A DNA stretch of 64,000 bases, taken from the NCBI GenBank assembly GCA_050633265.1, contig JBOEGE010000005.1:124001-188000 (forward strand), read 5' to 3'. Every line of letters begins with the position of its first letter. The stretch's first letter is position 1. The notes below the pieces were generated by a model, which saw nothing but the letters and a program-made list of their open reading frames with translations, searched no databases and was not told the origin of the DNA. The DNA comes from JBLHZY01 sp050633265 (GTDB lineage: Bacteria > Pseudomonadota > Alphaproteobacteria > Rhodobacterales > Rhodobacteraceae). Below are positions 26,558-34,753 of the stretch, in pieces. A program made the position numbers and the translations under genes.

Positions 26558-27354
26558 AGCGCCGCCTGCAAATCGCCGCGCCGCACCATCCAGCGCTCAA
26601 ACGCCCAACTGCACAGGAAAAATCCGGCCGAAATCGCAAGAGGATACCAAGCCTGCGCAATCTGCGAATGATAGCCCAGAAAATACCCGCTGCGCATGAT
26701 CTCAACCGCATGAAAAAGCGGGCTAAACCACAGCCAGTCCTGCGCAGACGCCGGCATTTCAACCGCCGCATAAAAGACCCCGGACGCCCAAAACATCGGC
26801 CGCAAAACAATCGGAACGGCGCGCGCAAAACTATCGCTCCACAGGCCCAGAACCGCGGTAAATCGCCCAAAGCTCGCGCCCAACAGCCAGGCCAAAACGA
26901 GCCCCAAAACCACCCTTTCTATATGTGGCGGCGCGCGCAGATCCAGAACCAGCGTCAGCCCCGCAAAAATGATCCCCGTAAGAACGATAAAATTCAACAG
27001 CTCCAACAAAGCCGACGCCATCATCAGATCGCCAAACTCGATCGGCCGGATCACCAAGAGCCGCCGCCCTGCTTTTAGAGAACGCGCCATCGAGGCAATC
27101 GTTTGACGAAACAGAATATAAGGCAAAATACCCGTAGCAACGAAGAGCGCGGGCGCCCCAGCAACAGGCGGCACGCGCTGCAAAACCGCAAAAGCCGCAA
27201 CAACAAAAGCGATCCAAAACAACGGGGTAAGATAGGCCCAAAGATAGCCCAAAGCGCCGCCCGCATAGCGCGTCTGCCGCTCACGGCGCATCAAGGCCGC
27301 CAAGCGCCCCGCATAGGCCGCCAAATGATCCGTGGGATAAACAGCCGCGCTCAT
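26554..27354 (-). CDS. ABC transporter permease (KpsM-like, polysaccharide export)
   Basis: About 266 residues with six predicted membrane helices of the ABC-2 type, including the family features RYAGGALGYLWAYLTPLFWI near residues 30-48 and FWASGVFYAAVEMPASAQDWLWFSPLFHAVE near 175-205. With KpsT it forms the inner-membrane exporter of capsular polysaccharide. The ATG at 27352-27354 follows GGCGGGC and gives a proper cytoplasmic start; a 28-residue upstream extension of the frame is Arg/Gly-rich and unlikely to be real. First gene of the three-gene export operon, overlapping the ATPase gene by 4 bases. Confidence 0.87.
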   Translation of the reverse strand: MSAAVYPTDHLAAYAGRLAALMRRERQTRYAGGALGYLWAYLTPLFWIAFVVAAFAVLQRVPPVAGAPALFVATGILPYILFRQTIASMARSLKAGRRLLVIRPIEFGDLMMASALLELLNFIVLTGIIFAGLTLVLDLRAPPHIERVVLGLVLAWLLGASFGRFTAVLGLWSDSFARAVPIVLRPMFWASGVFYAAVEMPASAQDWLWFSPLFHAVEIMRSGYFLGYHSQIAQAWYPLAISAGFFLCSWAFERWMVRRGDLQAAL

Positions 27355-27950
27355 AACAAGCCCGCCGCCGCAGATCGGCCCGCGCCGCGCGCCCTTTGAT
27401 GCAATGCGCCTTTTGCCACCTTGCCCGCCTCTTTCCATAGCCCGAACAGGCGATCATCGCCTCTCAGAACGGGGCCGTTTTAGCGCGTTATTGGTTAATG
27501 TTCGGTTTCTGGCATCGGCTGAGCACTGTGAGCTATGCCCATCAGAATGGATCGGCGGCGCAGTGATTGGGGTTTTGCAAAACGGCGCTCTGATTGGTGA
27601 GGTCACGGGCGGCTCGGCTCCTAAACCGCGCGCGCCGATCCGACAAAGGCGCAAAAGCGGCTCTCTTTTGGGGGGCCGTTTATGCGAATCCAGTTTTGTC
27701 TTGGCCCGCTTTTGAAGCGCATTGCCGATCGCCTTTGCCGCGCGTCCAGCAAGATGCTTAAAATTACACCGACACGGCCCAATCAGATTAAACAAATTAA
27801 AATCAATAGATTACGCGGCGATCTTAAACGGAAAATCTTTTCAAAATGGCGTCGATTAATCCCGAGTTAAAAAGTCGGAATTGACGTATCCGATCTTTTC
27901 AGTCAGATATATGCCAAGATCAACACCACAGGCCAAAAATGGAGTGGACA
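27355..27950. other. 596-base divergent intergenic region kpsM-like / hemP
   Basis: No gene convinces me here. It carries the promoters of the capsule export operon (minus) and of the hemP iron cluster (plus). The stretch from 27755 to 27930 is clearly AT-richer than the surroundings and holds the promoter candidate at 27881-27910. Confidence 0.4.
27881..27910 (+). promoter_or_regulatory. probable sigma-70 promoter of the hemP iron cluster
   Basis: TTGACG (27881-27886), an 18-base spacer and AGATAT (27905-27910), about 40 bases before the hemP start. Iron control (RirA, Irr or Fur type) is expected for this cluster; I do not see a clean copy of a known operator. Confidence 0.5.
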
Positions 27951-28124
27951 ATGCACAGCCTTGAGACACAATCCAACCAAGCCGCGCCAAACACACCCGC
28001 CGAGCCCCCGGTTCTTTCTGCCCGCGAGCTGACAAGCGGCGGCCAAACGGCGCGCATCGTTCTGGACGATCAAACCTACACTTTGCGCATCACCCGCGCC
28101 GATAAATTGATCCTGACAAAATGA
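27951..28124 (+). CDS. hemP: hemin uptake protein HemP
   Basis: A 57-residue protein whose second half carries the HemP signature: SARELTSGGQTARIVLDDQT followed by YTLRITRADKLILTK. HemP/HmuP is a small, iron-responsive protein found with haem uptake genes and reported in some bacteria to act as an activator of the haem receptor gene. The ATG at 27951 has GGAG 8 bases upstream; a start four codons earlier (27939) is less likely. Its stop overlaps the next gene's ATG (ATGA), so the two are coupled. No TonB-dependent haem receptor lies in the window. Confidence 0.9.
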   Translation: MHSLETQSNQAAPNTPAEPPVLSARELTSGGQTARIVLDDQTYTLRITRADKLILTK

Positions 28125-28657
28125 GCGATCACGCGCCCCTACGCCGCCCCCGTGCGCCCGATATGCACAGCCAAAACCAACAGCGCGGCGGCGCGCCCGT
28201 TGGCATGGTCGATGATCTTGGCCCGCTGGAAAGCGCGGCGGTTTTGTTTCTGCGGCTCTGGTCGGATGGGGCCGAGGGGCGCGAGAAAGTCTTGATCGGG
28301 TTTGAGGCGGCTTTGGGCGAAAAAGCCGGCGCGCGCGCCACGGCCGATTTCGCGCAGCTCTATGATCTTTGCCTGCATTACGGGCGCCGCGCGCTTGTGC
28401 GCCACGATGTGGCTTGCCGCTGCCTTGGCGCGGATGAAAGCTGCTTTGGCACATTTCTCGCCGCCGCCGTTGAAGCTCCAAGCGAGGATGCCGCCCTGAT
28501 CGCAACCCTGATCGTGCGCCCCGATATGGCGCTGCCGCTCGCAGGGCTTGCCCAAAACGTTGGCCTTTCTTTATTGCGCGTCGGCAAGGCCAGCGCCCCG
28601 CCCCTGCGCACCGGCCCACACCCCCAAAACACCCCTACATCGACAAGACTTCACTGA
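28121..28657 (+). CDS. uncharacterised protein between hemP and imelysin gene
   Basis: A 178-residue protein I do not recognise. It has a basic, Pro-rich N-terminus, an apparently all-helical middle (LESAAVLFLRLWSDGAEGREKVLIGF) and a segment with several His and Cys residues (LCLHYGRRALVRHDVACRCLGADESCFG, given here in words: two His and three Cys between about residues 88 and 110) that could bind haem or metal. There is no signal peptide, so it should be cytoplasmic. Coupling to hemP (4-base overlap) and the 11-base gap to the imelysin gene tie it to iron metabolism. Confidence 0.75.
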   Translation: MSDHAPLRRPRAPDMHSQNQQRGGAPVGMVDDLGPLESAAVLFLRLWSDGAEGREKVLIGFEAALGEKAGARATADFAQLYDLCLHYGRRALVRHDVACRCLGADESCFGTFLAAAVEAPSEDAALIATLIVRPDMALPLAGLAQNVGLSLLRVGKASAPPLRTGPHPQNTPTSTRLH

Positions 28658-28668
28658 AAGGAAATCTG

Positions 28669-29934
28669 ATGATCTCGACCCGCTTTGCCAGCACGGCCAT
28701 TGCGCTTTGCCTTTGTGCCACGCCAGCTTTGGCGAGCGACCGCGCCGGCGTTCTGAAAACCTACGCCGATATCGCCAGCGCCACCTATACCGACAGCCTG
28801 ACCACAGCCCAACAGCTGCGCAGCGCTGTCCTTGAGCTGATCAAAACGCCAACAGAAGAAAGCCTCTTTGCGGCCCGCCAGGCCTGGATCGCGGCGCGCG
28901 CGCCTTACCAGCAAAGCGAGGTTTTCCGCTTTGGCAATACCATCGTTGATGATTGGGAGGGCAAGGTAAACGCCTGGCCGCTGGACGAAGGTTTGATTGA
29001 TTATGTGGATGCTTCCTATGGCGGCGCGACAGATGAAAATCAGCTCGCCGCACTCAATGTTGTGGCCAATCCAAGCTTCTCGCTTTCAGGCCAGGTGATT
29101 GATGGCTCTGCGATCACACCGTCCTTCTTGGGCGAGGTTCTGCACGAAGCAGATGGTGTTGAAAGCAATGTGGCGACGGGCTATCACGCGATTGAATTTC
29201 TTCTTTGGGGGCAAGATCTTAACGGCCATGCCCCCGGCGCCGGCGCGCGCCCTGCCAGCGATTTTGCCGCCTCTGAGGCCTGCACCAACGGCAATTGCGA
29301 TCGCCGCGCAGCGTATCTTGTTGCTGCCACCGATCTGTTGATTTCTGATCTGGAATATATGGTCGCTGCATGGGCGCAAGAGGGGGCCGCGCGCGCCGAA
29401 GTTACCGCCGATGAAGGCGCAGGCCTTATCGCCATGCTCACCGGGATGGGCAGCCTCTCTTATGGCGAACAAGCCGGCGAGCGGATGCGCCTTGGCCTGA
29501 TGCTGAACGACCCCGAGGAAGAGCATGATTGCTTCTCCGACAACACCCATAACAGCCATTACTACGATGGTTTGGGCATTCAAAATGTCTATCTTGGCAA
29601 ATACACCCGCGTTGATGGCAGCCTTGTGCAAGGCCCATCCCTTGCGGATCTCGTCAGCGAAGCCAGCCCGGCCCTCGATGCAGAAATGCAGGGCAAACTG
29701 GCCCATACGATGCAAGCGCTTGGCGCGATCAAAGCTGCGGCAGAGGGCGGTTTTACCTATGATCAGATGCTTGAGCGAGGCAATGCGCAGGGCGAAGCGC
29801 TTGTCATGGGCGGGGTGAATGCGCTGATTGATCAGACCCGCACAATTGAGCGTATCCTGCCTGCGCTTGCACTTGATGAGATCGCATTTGAAGGCTCCGA
29901 CAGCCTTGATAACCCGGATGCTGTTTTCGAGTAA
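28669..29934 (+). CDS. imelysin family iron-regulated protein (IrpA-like)
   Basis: A 421-residue exported protein with signal peptide MISTRFASTAIALCLCATPALA. The imelysin motif GxHxxE is present as GYHAIE (about residue 168-173), and RQAWIAARAPYQQSEVFRFGN and DCFSDNTHNSHYYD are typical of the IrpA branch. These proteins are periplasmic or outer-membrane associated and linked to iron uptake, though their exact reaction is not settled. Shine-Dalgarno AAAGGAAA precedes the ATG. It is followed by a di-haem oxidoreductase, a second imelysin and a DUF1513 protein, a recurring iron-regulated set. Confidence 0.93.
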   Translation: MISTRFASTAIALCLCATPALASDRAGVLKTYADIASATYTDSLTTAQQLRSAVLELIKTPTEESLFAARQAWIAARAPYQQSEVFRFGNTIVDDWEGKVNAWPLDEGLIDYVDASYGGATDENQLAALNVVANPSFSLSGQVIDGSAITPSFLGEVLHEADGVESNVATGYHAIEFLLWGQDLNGHAPGAGARPASDFAASEACTNGNCDRRAAYLVAATDLLISDLEYMVAAWAQEGAARAEVTADEGAGLIAMLTGMGSLSYGEQAGERMRLGLMLNDPEEEHDCFSDNTHNSHYYDGLGIQNVYLGKYTRVDGSLVQGPSLADLVSEASPALDAEMQGKLAHTMQALGAIKAAAEGGFTYDQMLERGNAQGEALVMGGVNALIDQTRTIERILPALALDEIAFEGSDSLDNPDAVFE

Positions 29935-30047
29935 TCAGGATGAAAAACGGCCAAGCCCGGGGCGCCTTGCCTTGGGCTTGCGCCAAGTCCAAACCCGTTT
30001 TATGCCAGTGGCCAACCGCCGAAAATCGCTGCCAAGGATCCCCAATC

Positions 30048-31601
30048 GTGATAGGCCCATCCTTTCTTTCGCGCCTAAGCGCCGCACTGGCCCTTGCCGC
30101 CCTCCTTTCGCCAACACTGGCGCGTGCCGATCTGATCCTGGATGATCCGCATCTCAACGTGATCCCGCGCAGCCCCTCTGAGGCCGCGCGCATCAAAGCG
30201 ATCACTGCCCCAACATCCGATTTCACCGCGCCCGAACCGTTTGAAGCCCGCCCCGCTGGCGCTGCCACAACGCGCGCGCGCACCAATGCGGATGCCTTTT
30301 CGCAAGCCTCCGACAACATCAGCTTTGAGCGCGAACTTGATTTCAAAGTCGGCAATGGGCTGTTTCGCAAGCTGTGGGTCTCTGCCCCCGCCTCGACCAT
30401 CGCCTCCGATGGGCTTGGCCCGCTTTACAACGCGCGCGGCTGTCAGAATTGTCACCTCAAAGATGGGCGCGGCCATACCCCGCAAAGCCCAGAGGACAAT
30501 GCCATTTCGATGTTCCTGCGCATCTCGATCCCTGCGCCGCAAGGCCTGTTTGATGCCCAAACCGCACAGATCCAAGACTATATCGCCACCCTCCCCGATC
30601 CCACCTATGGCGGCCAGCTTCAGGAATTCGCTTCCCATGGGCTTGCGGCCGAATACCGCCTCGGGATCACCTATTCCCCGGTTGAAATCGCGCTGAATGG
30701 CGGCGAGGTGATCACCCTGCGCGCGCCCCAGTATCAAGCGCGCGATCTTGGCTTTGGCCCGCTGCACCCCCAAGCCATGCTCAGCCCACGGATCACCCCG
30801 CAGATGATCGGGCTTGGCCTGCTGGAGGCGATCCCCGCAGGCGATATTCTGGCCGGTGCGGATCCACAAGATGCCGATGGCGATGGTATCTCTGGGCGCG
30901 CCAATATCGTCCCTTCGGTTGAATTTGGCCGCCCCATGCTGGGCCGCTTTGGGCTAAAGGCTGGCGCGCCCTCTATCAAAGAGCAAACCGCCGCCGCCTT
31001 CGCCGGAGACATCGGGATTTCTTCGCCGCTCGCGCCTGCACCTTGGGGCGATTGCACCCCGGCACAATCCGCCTGCCGCCGCGCCCCCCACGGCGAAGAC
31101 AGCGCCCAGGATGGCTTTGAGATCAGCGGCGAAGGCCTTGATCTTGTTACCTTTTACAGCCGCAACCTGGCTGTGCCTGCTCGGCGCGATATAGAGGATC
31201 CGCAAGTGCTGCGCGGCAAAGAAATCTTCTATCAAAGCGGCTGCATCGCTTGCCACACACCAAAATTTGTAACGCACCGTCTGGACGATCAGCCCGAGCA
31301 AAGCTTTCAGCTCATTTGGCCCTATTCGGATATGTTGCTGCACGATATGGGCGATGGTTTGGCCGACAATCGCCCCGAGGCGCGCGCAACCGGCAACGAG
31401 TGGCGCACCGCCCCGCTTTGGGGCATTGGCCTAACCGAACAGGTCTCAGGCCACAGCAATTTCCTGCATGACGGGCGCGCGCGCACCCTGCTTGAAGCGG
31501 TGCTCTGGCATGGCGGCGAAGCGCAAACGGCGCGCGATGCGATTGTCGCAAGCCCGCCTGCCGATCGCGCCGCCCTTATCCGCTTTTTGGAAAGCCTGTG
31601 A
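30048..31601 (+). CDS. di-haem oxidoreductase (DHOR) family protein
   Basis: About 517 residues with a signal peptide (IGPSFLSRLSAALALAALL then SPTLARA) and two c-type haem sites, CQNCH (near residue 140) and CIACH (near 400), in the order expected for the DHOR/thiol oxidoreductase-like family, plus DxDGDGISGRAN, a likely calcium-binding loop. It is a periplasmic redox protein that accompanies imelysins and may oxidise or reduce iron for uptake (inference). I chose the GTG at 30048 because AAGGA lies 9 bases upstream and the signal peptide then begins properly; an ATG at 29940 would add 36 residues with no signal character. Its stop overlaps the next ATG by one base. Confidence 0.88.
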   Translation: MIGPSFLSRLSAALALAALLSPTLARADLILDDPHLNVIPRSPSEAARIKAITAPTSDFTAPEPFEARPAGAATTRARTNADAFSQASDNISFERELDFKVGNGLFRKLWVSAPASTIASDGLGPLYNARGCQNCHLKDGRGHTPQSPEDNAISMFLRISIPAPQGLFDAQTAQIQDYIATLPDPTYGGQLQEFASHGLAAEYRLGITYSPVEIALNGGEVITLRAPQYQARDLGFGPLHPQAMLSPRITPQMIGLGLLEAIPAGDILAGADPQDADGDGISGRANIVPSVEFGRPMLGRFGLKAGAPSIKEQTAAAFAGDIGISSPLAPAPWGDCTPAQSACRRAPHGEDSAQDGFEISGEGLDLVTFYSRNLAVPARRDIEDPQVLRGKEIFYQSGCIACHTPKFVTHRLDDQPEQSFQLIWPYSDMLLHDMGDGLADNRPEARATGNEWRTAPLWGIGLTEQVSGHSNFLHDGRARTLLEAVLWHGGEAQTARDAIVASPPADRAALIRFLESL

Positions 31602-32623
31602 TGCCCTTACGCAATGCCAAAACCGCTCTCTTTGCGCTCTCGATTATGGGGGCCTTTGCCCTTGCCCCATCAGCGAAAGCCGATGTTAAAGAGCTGCTTG
31701 AAGAAGCGCTCTTGCCAAGCTTTGCCGCCTTTGCCGAGGCCTCAGAGGCGCTCAATCTCGCCGCTCAAAAGGATTGCACCGCCGCTGCGCTTCAGGCCCC
31801 GTTCCAAGCGGCTTATGATGCTTGGATACCCGTGGCCAGCCTGCGCATCGGCCCTTCAGAGATCGGCGCGCTCTCGATCAGTTTTTGGCCAGATACCCGC
31901 GGCGCGATCCCCAAAACGCTGGCCAAATTGATCGCCAGTGAAGACCCAATCGTTTCGGATCCTGCGGCCTATGCGCATGTTTCCATCGCGGCGCGCGGCT
32001 TAACGGCGCTTGAATTCATGCTTTATGATCAAAGCTTTAATACCTATCCGCCCGAAAGCTATGCCTGTACATTGACCCGCAGCATCGCGCGCGATCTCGC
32101 CCTTCAGGCCAAAGATTTGCACCGGGGCTGGCACAGCGAATTCGCCCAAGTCCTGCTTGGCGCAGGCGCGGCGGGCAATGCAACCTATCTGGACAAATCC
32201 GAAGCACAGCGCGCGCTTTTCACCCAGATTCTCGCAAGCCTCGAGTTCAGCACAGATGCCCGCCTTGCCCGCCCCATGGGCAGCTTTGAGCGCCCCCGCC
32301 CCAAACGGGCCGAAAACTGGCGCGCCGGGCGCTCTGTGCGTAATATCGCCCTCGCGCTCAAAGCTGCGCAGGCCCAATCAAGCACCCTTGCCCTCGGCCA
32401 GCTGCCGCCCGAATTGCCGCTTTCAACCGCCGCTTTTGAAATCGCTGAGCAAGCGCTTGCCAAAATCCAAGACCCCGCGTTTCAGGATTTGGACATGCCC
32501 GATGCCCGCTTTCGCGCCGAAGTGCTGCAACAAACCCTGCGCGCGGCCCAAGTGGCGCTTGCCAATGAGATCGGCGTGGGGCTTGGGATCGCGGCCGGGT
32601 TTAACGCGCTGGATGGGGATTGA
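31601..32623 (+). CDS. imelysin family protein, second copy, lacking the motif histidine
   Basis: A 340-residue exported protein with signal peptide MPLRNAKTALFALSIMGAFA (cleavage near SAKA). The helical imelysin fold is suggested by FQAAYDAWIPVASLRIGPSEIG and the region GLTALEFMLYDQSF, which aligns with the GxHxxE motif but has Thr in place of His. It is distantly related to the IrpA-type protein at 28669. Start: the ATG at 31601 overlaps the preceding TGA (TGATG), implying coupled translation with the di-haem protein. A role as partner of that redox protein in periplasmic iron handling is inferred from context. Confidence 0.87.
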   Translation: MPLRNAKTALFALSIMGAFALAPSAKADVKELLEEALLPSFAAFAEASEALNLAAQKDCTAAALQAPFQAAYDAWIPVASLRIGPSEIGALSISFWPDTRGAIPKTLAKLIASEDPIVSDPAAYAHVSIAARGLTALEFMLYDQSFNTYPPESYACTLTRSIARDLALQAKDLHRGWHSEFAQVLLGAGAAGNATYLDKSEAQRALFTQILASLEFSTDARLARPMGSFERPRPKRAENWRAGRSVRNIALALKAAQAQSSTLALGQLPPELPLSTAAFEIAEQALAKIQDPAFQDLDMPDARFRAEVLQQTLRAAQVALANEIGVGLGIAAGFNALDGD

Positions 32624-32624
32624 T

Positions 32625-33719
32625 ATGGTTTCAAATCGGCGCAGCTTTCTGGCGCGTTTGCTGGCGGCCTCTGCGGCCAGTGCCGCGCCGCGCATCGGCT
32701 GGGCCGCAGCCGGAAACCCCGCCTATCTTGCAGCGGCGCGCCGCCCTTCTGGGGCGTTTGAATTGCATGGGTTGGATCAAAACGGCGCGCAGCGCTTTGC
32801 CATCCCCCTGCCTGCGCGCGGCCATGCAGGCGCCGGCCATCCAAGCAAACCGATTGCCGTAGCCTTTGCCCGCCGCCCAGGCCTATTTGCGCTGGTGATC
32901 GATTGCGCTGCGGGGCAAATCCGCCAAATGCTCACCCCGCCAAAGGGGCTGCATTTCAATGGCCACGGCTGCTTTGCCAAGGGCGGCGCGCTGCTGATAA
33001 CGGCCGAACAAGATGCCGCGACAAGCGCAGGGCGGATCGGCTTTTGGGATGCCACGCAGGGCTATCGCCGCCTTGGAGAGGCCTCAACCCACGGGATCGG
33101 CCCGCATGATCTGCGCTTGATGCCCGATGGCGAGACGCTGATCCTGGCCAATGGCGGCATCGCGACAGACCCAAAAGATCGCCGCAAACTCAACCTTGAA
33201 AGCATGGCGCCAAGCCTTGCCTATATTGATCTGGGCGGGGTGCTGCGCGAAGAGTTGCGCCTTGAGCCAAAGCTGCACCAAGCGTCGATCCGCCATTTGG
33301 CCCTGCGCGATGACGGGCTGGTTGGTTTTGCAATGCAATGGCAAGGCGCCCCGGATCAAGACGTTCCGCTGCTTGGATTTCATCGCCGGGGCGGGCCCGC
33401 GATCCTGGCCCAAACACCCCTTGCCGAGCTGCGCGCGATGCAGGGTTATGCAGGCTCCATCGCTTACGGCGCAAGCGGGGAAGAGATCGCAATCACCTCG
33501 CCGCGCGGCGGGCGGGTGCTGCGGTATAGCGCGAAAGACGGCGCGATCGGGGGCTTTCTGGATGGGCTGTCGCGCGCAGATGTTTGCGGGCTTGCCACCC
33601 ATGAAACCGGGCTATTGGCCAGCGATGGATTGGGCGGTTTGATCGCCATTGAAGCGGGCAAAGCGCGCGCCTTATCGCGCAGCCCGCTGGCTTGGGACAA
33701 TCATATCGTCTCGCTCTGA
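32625..33719 (+). CDS. DUF1513 domain-containing protein, Tat-exported
   Basis: A 364-residue protein beginning MVSNRRSFLARLLAASAASA: the twin-arginine motif NRRSFL and following hydrophobic stretch indicate export through the Tat system. The rest is a beta-propeller-like DUF1513 region with FNGHGCFAKGGALLITAEQD, STHGIGPHDLRLMPDGETL and LHQASIRHLALRDDG. The function is unknown, but DUF1513 proteins repeatedly end imelysin/di-haem clusters. The frame is open upstream to 32157, but the ATG at 32625, one base after the imelysin stop, gives the Tat signal. Last gene of the iron cluster. Confidence 0.9.
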   Translation: MVSNRRSFLARLLAASAASAAPRIGWAAAGNPAYLAAARRPSGAFELHGLDQNGAQRFAIPLPARGHAGAGHPSKPIAVAFARRPGLFALVIDCAAGQIRQMLTPPKGLHFNGHGCFAKGGALLITAEQDAATSAGRIGFWDATQGYRRLGEASTHGIGPHDLRLMPDGETLILANGGIATDPKDRRKLNLESMAPSLAYIDLGGVLREELRLEPKLHQASIRHLALRDDGLVGFAMQWQGAPDQDVPLLGFHRRGGPAILAQTPLAELRAMQGYAGSIAYGASGEEIAITSPRGGRVLRYSAKDGAIGGFLDGLSRADVCGLATHETGLLASDGLGGLIAIEAGKARALSRSPLAWDNHIVSL

Positions 33720-33747
33720 AACGCGCCAATTGCCCAAGGATAAAGCG

Positions 33748-33797
33748 CCTGCGACCAGCCCGGCCAAGTGGCCAAACCCTGCGACCAGCCCGGCCAA
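33748..33797. repeat. two direct copies of a 20-base sequence
   Basis: CCTGCGACCAGCCCGGCCAA occurs at 33748-33767 and again at 33778-33797 (30-base period), in the short gap between two convergent genes (DUF1513 and shikimate dehydrogenase). A local duplication; no function is evident. Confidence 0.8.
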
Positions 33798-33840
33798 ACG
33801 CACAAGCCTCCCGCTGGCCAATGCCGCCCCAAACGCCGCC

Positions 33841-34749
33841 CTATGCCGCGCCAACAATGCTGCGAAAATGCGCGTCCATCCGTTCAACATTTGGCGCAAA
33901 CCCGGTGAAATGCTGAAACCCAAGCACCGCTTGGCCAACATTCATATGCCCGCCATCAATAACAGCGCAGCCCCGCTCCGCCGCCGCGCGCAACAGCTCG
34001 GTTTGCAGCGGCACATAGACAACATCCGCAACCCACATCTGCGCCCGCAACCAATCCGCCGGGATTGGCATTCCAGGCGCTTTGAGCATGCCAACCGGGG
34101 TTGCATGAATGAACCCTGTAGCACGCGAAATCCTGGCCTCCAGATCTTGGCAAACGCTTGCGCGCCCGGCCCCAAACCGCGCCTCTAGCGCCTGCGCCAG
34201 CTGAGCCGCGCGGCCCAAATCGCGATCAAAAACCGATAGGCTCTGCGCGCCCATCCCAAGCACCGCATGTGCAACAGCCGCACCAGCGCCGCCACAGCCC
34301 ATCAAGACAACATCCCGCAGATCGCCCCCCGGCAATGCGCGCTGAAACCCAGCCGCCCAGCCCGGACCATCCGAGTTATGCCCGCTCAATTTGCCATCGC
34401 GATTGGTCACAACATTGACCGCCCCCATGGCGCGCGCCTCGTCTGAAATCTCATCCAAAAGCGGCAGGATCGCCTGTTTGCACGGATAGGTGATATTGAG
34501 CCCGTCAAAGCCCATCAAACGCACCGCATCCATCAATCCCGGCAGCAAAGCAATCGCTTCTTCGGGCGCCAATCCGCTGCGATCCAGATCGATCAGCTGA
34601 TAGTGAAGGCGCATCGCGTGATGTGCGGCCTCGCCCTCAAGCACTTGAGGAGAAAGGGATTTCAGGATGCCCGAACCGATCAACCCGATCAGCTTTCTCT
34701 CCTCGCCCGAAGGCCCCGCCCCGCCCTGTTCCTGCAGCAAACCCATCAT
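33841..34749 (-). CDS. shikimate dehydrogenase family protein (AroE/YdiB-like)
   Basis: About 302 residues. The N-terminal substrate domain shows LIGSGILKSLSPQVLE (the SxS shikimate-binding serines) and GLNITYPCKQAILPLLD with the catalytic Lys; the NAD(P) domain shows LMGCGGAGAAVAHAVLGMGA and ATPVGM, and the end has GxxMNVGQAVLGFQHFTG. It interconverts shikimate (or quinate) and the 3-dehydro form. Being last in an operon with TRAP transporter genes suggests a catabolic role, not the aromatic biosynthetic AroE. The ATG pair at 34744-34749 follows GGAGG; longer starts overlap dctM. Confidence 0.88.
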   Translation of the reverse strand: MMGLLQEQGGAGPSGEERKLIGLIGSGILKSLSPQVLEGEAAHHAMRLHYQLIDLDRSGLAPEEAIALLPGLMDAVRLMGFDGLNITYPCKQAILPLLDEISDEARAMGAVNVVTNRDGKLSGHNSDGPGWAAGFQRALPGGDLRDVVLMGCGGAGAAVAHAVLGMGAQSLSVFDRDLGRAAQLAQALEARFGAGRASVCQDLEARISRATGFIHATPVGMLKAPGMPIPADWLRAQMWVADVVYVPLQTELLRAAAERGCAVIDGGHMNVGQAVLGFQHFTGFAPNVERMDAHFRSIVGAA

Positions 34750-34753
34750 CCGC

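Noticed and set aside
32157..32624. 156-codon N-terminal extension of the DUF1513 gene
   Set aside because: It lies inside the imelysin gene in another frame; the ATG at 32625 gives a proper Tat signal.
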